Shown: piece after piece, positions 7,719 to 11,351 of the stretch | Layout of the letters: each line of letters opens with the position of its first letter | Numbering within the stretch: the stretch's first letter is position 1 | Assembly (NCBI GenBank): GCA_937952875.1 | Contig: CALFDI010000238.1 | Location: forward strand, 1 to 11,351 | DNA length: 11,351 nt | Source of the DNA: an uncultured Verrucomicrobiales bacterium | Lineage (GTDB): Bacteria; Verrucomicrobiota; Verrucomicrobiia; Verrucomicrobiales; Akkermansiaceae | Direction: 5' to 3' | Notes under the pieces: model-generated | The model's database searches: none | Told to the model about the DNA's origin: nothing | Seen by the model: the letters and a program-made list of their open reading frames with translations, nothing else | Program-made: the position numbers and the translations under genes

Positions 7719-8780
7719 TTATGCGATGCTGACTAGATCTTCGTCGTTTTCTCCTTGAGGGATAGGCTTTCTCTTAGCGATGCCACGCAGGAGGTGACCG
7801 AAGATGTCTGCACCTGTGATGATACGCTTATTATCCTCCGTCCAGAAGAGCACGACGTCTTCATCGACGACGTGATCATTTCGGTCATTCGCTTCGACGA
7901 CGAATTTTCCTAAAACAGAATCGAGCCTCTTAGAGCTGTCAGTGACAATAATCGGGCGGTGGCAGAAGCGGTAAATATCTGTCCTACCGTCAGAGGCCAA
8001 GTAGCGTGCGAGGAATTCCGGTGTATCCAATACGATTAACGGCTCGGCGGAGTCGTCTACGATGATGCGCCACTTAGCAGGGTTCACCTTTAGCTGAGTC
8101 AGAAATGTCTCGCCCTCAGGCGTAGTGAAGTCTGGGAAGACGGGAAGATCCATCTTCGATGGGAGCTGGATGATGGTGCTCATTTTCACCAGGCTACCTT
8201 CTTCAGCCACCTTGAGATCATCAAGCGCGAGGAAGTTGAGAGCGCCTCGTCCTTCGTGGGCAGATATCTCGGAGTCTTCCTCACGAATGTGGCGTTCTAA
8301 GATATTCTCGATATCCCGCTCGCGGTAGAAAGAGGGGCCTTCTGGGCCGATCCAGCCGTCTAAGATCAGGGCACATGGCTTAGCGACGGGGAAAAGAAGA
8401 ACCTGGTAGAGTCGGATCACGGGGGTGAGCTTTGCCCCGACGCGCAGTGCATTTCTCGAAAAGTAAGCCTGTGGGAGAATCTCACCAAAAAAGGTGATGC
8501 CAACTGTGGAAAAGAGAAAGCTCGCCGCCCCAAAGAGCACATTACTCGTCAAAAGTGTTAAAAGGACGTTCACCGAGACATTTCCCCATAGAATGGTGCA
8601 GAGCAGTAGATTCGAGTCCTCGCGTAGTTTGAGAATCTTAGTCGCAGCCTTCATTCCCTTATCTGCCTCTGCCTCTAGGCGCATGCGCCCCAGCGAGAAG
8701 AGAGCCAAGTTCAAGCCGGAGAACATCGCCGACTGTGTGAGACAAAAGAGGATTCCAATCCAGATCCAGATATCGTGCAT
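7719..8780 (-). CDS. CNNM/DUF21 transmembrane-domain protein with divergent CBS-like cytoplasmic region
   Basis: A 353-residue inner-membrane protein of the CNNM/CorC family, linked to Mg2+ (and Co2+) transport. The DUF21 domain fills about residues 1-145. It has the family motifs MFSGLNLALFSL (19-30), close to the SGLNLGL of animal CNNMs, and FGEILPQAYFSRNALRVGA (98-116), close to their GEIVPQ-CSR signature. Three or four hydrophobic segments (about 3-30, 57-80, 82-107, 117-140) fit. The acidic helix ENILERHIREEDSE (158-171) and LALDDLKVAEEG match the link to the CBS pair. The CBS region itself (about 195-332, ending RIITGADIFGHLLRGI) is only weakly recognisable. No C-terminal CorC/HlyC domain is present. 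I take ATG 8780 as start because the family begins right before the first membrane helix. GTG 8864, eight bases downstream of an AAGAGG site, would add 28 residues and cannot be excluded. First gene of the cluster leading to mazG. The transported ion is not shown by the sequence. Confidence 0.85.
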   Translation of the reverse strand: MHDIWIWIGILFCLTQSAMFSGLNLALFSLGRMRLEAEADKGMKAATKILKLREDSNLLLCTILWGNVSVNVLLTLLTSNVLFGAASFLFSTVGITFFGEILPQAYFSRNALRVGAKLTPVIRLYQVLLFPVAKPCALILDGWIGPEGPSFYRERDIENILERHIREEDSEISAHEGRGALNFLALDDLKVAEEGSLVKMSTIIQLPSKMDLPVFPDFTTPEGETFLTQLKVNPAKWRIIVDDSAEPLIVLDTPEFLARYLASDGRTDIYRFCHRPIIVTDSSKRLDSVLGKFVVEANDRNDHVVDEDVVLFWTEDNKRIITGADIFGHLLRGIAKRKPIPQGENDEDLVSIA

Positions 8781-9016
8781 GAGTGTGTGTAGACAGGGAT
8801 AAAACCACAGTCCGCGCACATGGCAAAAGAAAAAGCTTGTCTGTTTAAGAACTCTTCTCGGCACATGTCATTCCTCTTCAAGTCATAAAGAATCAATCAG
8901 CGCGCACAAAACACACTATTTCAGACGATCTTGTAGGCATGTAGCGCTCATATGCCATAGTCATAGGACGTTTATTACTTCACTTTTCTAAAGTATCTGT
9001 TACTGACTCACTCATC
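8781..9016. promoter_or_regulatory. Divergent spacer between the CNNM-type gene and the LysM lipoprotein gene
   Basis: This spacer should hold leftward promoters for the CNNM-rhomboid-mazG cluster and rightward ones for the lipoprotein cluster. A weak leftward candidate is TTTGTG/TATGAC (plus-strand 8910-8905 and 8887-8882, 17-base spacer). A weak rightward one is TTTATT at 8971 with TATCTG at 8994 (17-base spacer), which leaves 17 bases to the ATG at 9017. Neither is close to a sigma-70 consensus. The minus strand has a good Shine-Dalgarno, AAGAGG at 8878-8873, before GTG 8864. If that start is used, the real spacer is only 8865-9016. No other RNA or repeat structure is evident. Confidence 0.35.
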
Positions 9017-9478
9017 ATGAACCGCTCATTTCTTTTTCTTAGCTCTGCAGTCGCAGCTTTTTCTCTCTCCTCTTGTGCAAATAACAAGGCTACAGCCGAT
9101 GATCCCTACGCTGCAGCTCCAGGAGTAGATGCAGCTAATCCTTACGGAGTGCCACAGGCACCAGCAGCTCCTCAGGCACCATCTTATCCGCAGGCGAATG
9201 CTCCTGCAGTGCCATCAGCTCCGGCCTATCAGCCGATCCCGGCTCCGCCAGCAGCTCCTCCAGCCTACGGCCCGGCTTCTGCCTATAATCCGCCGCCTGC
9301 CTCCATCCCATCGGCACCTAGTTTTTCTCAGAATACGAGCCCACACACAGTCGTCGAAGGTGACACTCTCTGGGGCCTCAGCCGCCGCTACAATACCTCT
9401 GTCGATGCGATCAAAGCTGCAAACGGCTTGTCAGGAAATACAATCGTGAAGGGTGTCACTCTGAATATCCCACAATAG
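9017..9478 (+). CDS. LysM-domain lipoprotein with Pro/Ala-rich linker
   Basis: A 153-residue exported lipoprotein. The signal peptide MNRSFLFLSSAVAAF ends in the lipobox LSSC, with lipidated Cys20. Residues about 30-102 are a low-complexity Pro/Ala/Tyr/Gln linker of loosely repeated A-P-x-A-P and P-x-Y units. A single LysM domain covers about 109-152, starting HTVVEGDTLWGLSRRYN and ending VKGVTLNIP, which is the usual fold entry and closing strand. LysM binds N-acetylglucosamine-containing glycans, mainly peptidoglycan. The protein is therefore expected to be anchored in a membrane and reach to the cell wall through the linker. There is no enzymatic domain. The ATG at 9017 is the obvious start for the signal peptide but lacks a Shine-Dalgarno. 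It is the first gene of a plus-strand cluster, with the next start 31 bases after its stop. Confidence 0.93.
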   Translation: MNRSFLFLSSAVAAFSLSSCANNKATADDPYAAAPGVDAANPYGVPQAPAAPQAPSYPQANAPAVPSAPAYQPIPAPPAAPPAYGPASAYNPPPASIPSAPSFSQNTSPHTVVEGDTLWGLSRRYNTSVDAIKAANGLSGNTIVKGVTLNIPQ

Positions 9479-9509
9479 GCGATTCGTCTTTATAGCCTCA
9501 TCTGAGACA

Positions 9510-10451
9510 GTGTTTGTGACACGATTGATCGTCTGCTCGTGGTTCGCGTGTGCGGCGTGGGCCACTGCTCAGGATGAGGAGCCTGTGCAGAAGCCGCTTC
9601 CTCTCGAAGCTCAGCTCTTCTCAGAGCGTGATCCCGCGCTTTTTGCTGATCTTTTAAAGCGAGCTGCTACTCAGAAGTTACCTAAGCTGACTGTAGTAGA
9701 AGCACGTTTCCTTTTTCACGTTGATCAGAGGGATGATGCTGCGATTGCTCGTCTGACTCCTGAGCTGGAGGCATTGGAAAAAACTTTCGTCCCAGAGCAG
9801 TCTCAGATTTTCTCTCAGAAGGAAGACTTCGCGGCAGTCGTTCAATACGCGAAATCTCTCCAGGCTCTCGAAGCAAATGATACTGCGGCTTTTAAAAAGC
9901 ACATCACCGAGGCCTTCTGGCTCAGTCCACAACAGGCCGCGGCCTTCGCACCACACATCGATGCTCTCCGGTTAGAGCAGGCGATGAAAACGGCCAAAGT
10001 CGACCTCACTCGGCCGCTTCGCCCCTTAGTCGGTCAGGAGGCAGTGACCCCAGCTCAGTTGCTGGCGATGAAGCAAGCGCCGGCGATCATGTTTCACTTC
10101 TGGAGTCCTTGGAGCAGAGAGGTGGAGCTCAGCATGCCGGACTTTGTCGCGACATCTCAGGCGTTGGCGAAGGGGAATATTCCTGTTGTTTCGGTGCTGA
10201 TCTCTTCAGACGACGATGTCTTGGGTGACGCGCGTGAGATGAAGAATCAATCTGCCAGTCAAGCCTCTGGCGCATGGGTTTTAGATTATGAGAAACAGTC
10301 GTTTACCAGCCTCTTTCGGATAAAAGAATTGCCGACGATGGTTTTAGTAAATCCTGCTGGTAAGGTGTTGTTCAACGGTAGCCCCGTCGATACACGCTTT
10401 TGGGATGAACTGTCCCTGCTGGCTCCAGCCATTGAGAGGCCGGATAAATAG
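9510..10451 (+). CDS. Exported TlpA/thioredoxin-fold protein lacking the CxxC active site
   Basis: A 313-residue protein with a signal peptide (hydrophobic core to about residue 17, likely cleavage after A-T-A near 20). A helical region of about 150 residues, Ala/Leu/Glu-rich and with no family I can name, precedes a C-terminal thioredoxin-like domain (about 175-305). The fold is supported by FHFWSPWSREVELSMP at 195-210, which lines up with the TlpA/AhpC pattern FW-x-x-WC-x-x-C-x-x-E-x-P. It is also supported by the cis-proline LPT at 274-276 followed by MVLVNPAGKVLF. Both catalytic Cys positions are substituted (S202 and V205), and the predicted mature protein has no cysteine at all. Thiol-disulfide exchange is therefore excluded, and a binding or scaffold role in the periplasm is inferred. 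GTG 9510 opens the frame. GTG 9516 has better spacing from the GAGA at 9504-9507 and may be the true start. Neighbours are the LysM lipoprotein gene 31 bases upstream and a small membrane protein gene 54 bases downstream. Confidence 0.85.
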   Translation: MFVTRLIVCSWFACAAWATAQDEEPVQKPLPLEAQLFSERDPALFADLLKRAATQKLPKLTVVEARFLFHVDQRDDAAIARLTPELEALEKTFVPEQSQIFSQKEDFAAVVQYAKSLQALEANDTAAFKKHITEAFWLSPQQAAAFAPHIDALRLEQAMKTAKVDLTRPLRPLVGQEAVTPAQLLAMKQAPAIMFHFWSPWSREVELSMPDFVATSQALAKGNIPVVSVLISSDDDVLGDAREMKNQSASQASGAWVLDYEKQSFTSLFRIKELPTMVLVNPAGKVLFNGSPVDTRFWDELSLLAPAIERPDK

Positions 10452-10484
10452 AGGGAGACATTTTTTTGCAACTTTCTCGGAACT

Positions 10485-10509
10485 GAGGAGTTTCATGAAC
10501 AGATCATGA
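10485..10509 (+). promoter_or_regulatory. Shine-Dalgarno with four-codon leader frame (MNRS-stop) overlapping the next gene's ATG
   Basis: The purine-rich site GAGGAG at 10485-10490 sits 4 bases before an ATG at 10495. That ATG opens a four-codon frame ending TGA at 10507-10509, which overlaps the ATG of the small membrane protein gene at 10506. From that second ATG the GAGGAG is 15 bases away, too far for ordinary initiation, so ribosomes may load on the leader frame and re-initiate. The sequence arrangement is plain; the function is inferred. Confidence 0.35.
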
Positions 10510-10877
10510 ATGCTCCGAAGAATTCCCCCGAAGACCAAGATCCCGTCTGGGAGTTTTTGGATGCGGCGAGCACACACACGGCTTCTCCGCGTTTTTCAGA
10601 TGATGTTCTGCGAGCTGCTCGCCTCAGTGAGTCTGAGAAAAGTGGGCTTGGCGGCTGGCTTAAGATTCCAGCTTTCGCAGGATGTGCAGCTCTTGTGATC
10701 GCTACATTTTTCTACATCTCTTCTGAAAAGCCGGCGCCTCACGTCACAGATAGCCCGAGTGATCAGAGCGACTCATTGACGGTGTTGGAAGATGAGCTGA
10801 GCACTGAACTACTTAGCTTAGCGATAGACTCACCTTCTCTCTTCAGCGATGAGGATATCTTAGCTCTTATTCTTTAA
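10506..10877 (+). CDS. Small single-pass membrane protein, anti-sigma-like (putative)
   Basis: A 123-residue protein with an acidic cytosolic N-terminus, one membrane helix at about 54-72 (IPAFAGCAALVIATFFYI) and an acidic tail rich in Ser, Asp and Leu that ends DEDILALIL. The opening pattern DPVWEFLDAAS...SPRFSDDVLRAARL resembles small proteins encoded beside ECF sigma factors in Verrucomicrobia and often treated as anti-sigma-like. That link rests on remembered sequence style. No ZAS zinc motif (HxxxCxxC) is present and no sigma-factor gene is in view, so the function is open. The ATG at 10506 is the only near start in frame. Its TAA (10875-10877) overlaps the ATG of the DUF1549 gene by one base, so the two are probably translationally coupled. 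Confidence 0.75.
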   Translation: MNAPKNSPEDQDPVWEFLDAASTHTASPRFSDDVLRAARLSESEKSGLGGWLKIPAFAGCAALVIATFFYISSEKPAPHVTDSPSDQSDSLTVLEDELSTELLSLAIDSPSLFSDEDILALIL

Positions 10878-11351
10878 TGATGAAGGCTCTGATTGTTCTA
10901 TTCCTCAGCATCATTTCTCTGAATGCGGGAACGCTGCCACTGGAGGACATTTTAAAGCACTCACGTCAGATAGATAAAACACTGCCACAGATTGGTCAGC
11001 CAGTCGATGATGCTACATTCCTCCGCAGATCTTATCTGACTATTATTGGCCGTATTCCGACTGCGGCGGAGGTCAGTGATTTCTTAACCAGCACAGATGG
11101 AGAGAAGAGGACTCATCTGATAGAGCGCTTAGTAGCCTCGCCGGGTCACGAGAGCCATATGTTTAACTTCTGGGCAGATCTCCTGCGAGTGGAGACGCAG
11201 CGCTTTAATCATGGCCTAGGGTGGCATCTGTATCTCCGAGATTTCACAAAGAACGATACGCCATACGATGAGTTCGTCAGAGAGATGCTGACGGCGACAG
11301 GTCATACCACACAGAATAAAGCGGTTGGCTACTACTTACGCGATCGTAATA
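10877..11351 (+). CDS. Secreted DUF1549 (PSCyt2-type) protein, 5' part only
   Basis: The first 158 codons are visible and the frame is still open at the window edge. A signal peptide (MMKALIVLFLSIISLNAG) leads directly into the DUF1549 domain typical of Planctomycetes and Verrucomicrobia. The motifs are DDATFLRRSYLTIIGRIPT (44-62), LIERLVASPG (81-90), FNFWADLLRVE (97-107), TPYDEFVREML (128-138) and GYYLRDRN at the edge. In the family this domain is usually followed by DUF1553 and sometimes preceded by a cytochrome c-like PSCyt1 domain. Here there is no CxxCH between the signal peptide and DUF1549, so the N-terminal haem module is absent. The biochemical role of the family is not established. 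Two adjacent ATGs (10877 and 10880) could start it; the first overlaps the preceding stop as TAATG. Confidence 0.9.
   Translation, partial: MMKALIVLFLSIISLNAGTLPLEDILKHSRQIDKTLPQIGQPVDDATFLRRSYLTIIGRIPTAAEVSDFLTSTDGEKRTHLIERLVASPGHESHMFNFWADLLRVETQRFNHGLGWHLYLRDFTKNDTPYDEFVREMLTATGHTTQNKAVGYYLRDRN

Noticed and set aside
8711..8896. 61-codon minus-strand frame beginning MILYDLKRND
   Set aside because: It runs into the CNNM-type coding sequence in another frame and has no family features; kept only as a possible leader frame in the start-site finding.
9141..9330. Possible DNA tandem repeat (GCTCCTCAGGCACC-like units)
   Set aside because: The units are irregular and explained by Pro/Ala codon bias in the linker; no exact repeat unit is maintained.
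9129..9449. 106-codon plus-strand frame inside the LysM lipoprotein gene
   Set aside because: A +1-frame shadow of the Pro/Ala-rich linker; the signal peptide, lipobox and LysM domain in the other frame fix the real gene.
10461..10467. T7 run after the thioredoxin-like gene
   Set aside because: No stem-loop directly precedes it, so an intrinsic terminator is not supported; the short TGGCT-CC-AGCCA symmetry upstream is inside the coding sequence and too far away.

Overview
The window looks like chromosomal DNA of a PVC-superphylum bacterium, most likely a verrucomicrobium. The grounds are a UvrA gene encoding two complete UvrA modules in tandem (known from Chlamydiae, Planctomycetes and Verrucomicrobia), a secreted PSCyt2/DUF1549-type protein, a large-headed pseudopilin ending in an F-x-DGH motif, and the near absence of strong Shine-Dalgarno sites. 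This assignment is inference from gene content. No mobile element, CRISPR array, tRNA or rRNA was seen; gene density is high and no gene-free stretch exceeds 300 bases.

Layout. Positions 1-5024 (minus) hold the first ~1,674 codons of a tandem-duplicated uvrA, whose 3' end lies beyond the left edge. A 164-base divergent spacer separates it from a plus-strand pseudopilin gene (5189-6019). That gene converges on, and overlaps by 4 bases, the end of a minus-strand cluster read 8780 to 6016: a CNNM/DUF21-type membrane protein, a rhomboid-fold membrane protein lacking the catalytic residues, and the house-cleaning NTP pyrophosphohydrolase MazG. A strong intrinsic terminator for the pseudopilin transcript lies inside the mazG coding sequence.

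A second divergent spacer (8781-9016) leads into a plus-strand cluster of envelope genes: a LysM lipoprotein with a Pro/Ala-rich linker (9017-9478), an exported TlpA/thioredoxin-like protein that has lost both CxxC cysteines (9510-10451), a small single-pass membrane protein resembling the anti-sigma-like proteins of this phylum (10506-10877), and the 5' part of a secreted DUF1549 protein (from 10877) whose ATG overlaps the preceding stop.

Roles. uvrA (nucleotide excision repair) and mazG (nucleotide-pool sanitation) are genome-maintenance genes. The rest are mostly envelope proteins: pseudopilin, ion-transport-like membrane protein, rhomboid pseudoprotease, peptidoglycan-binding lipoprotein and periplasmic thioredoxin fold. 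I see no clear new multi-gene defence or mobile system. The most unusual points are the double UvrA with its visible ATPase motifs intact, the two apparently catalytically dead folds, the terminator embedded in mazG, and a short leader frame that takes the only good ribosome-binding site before the small membrane protein gene.
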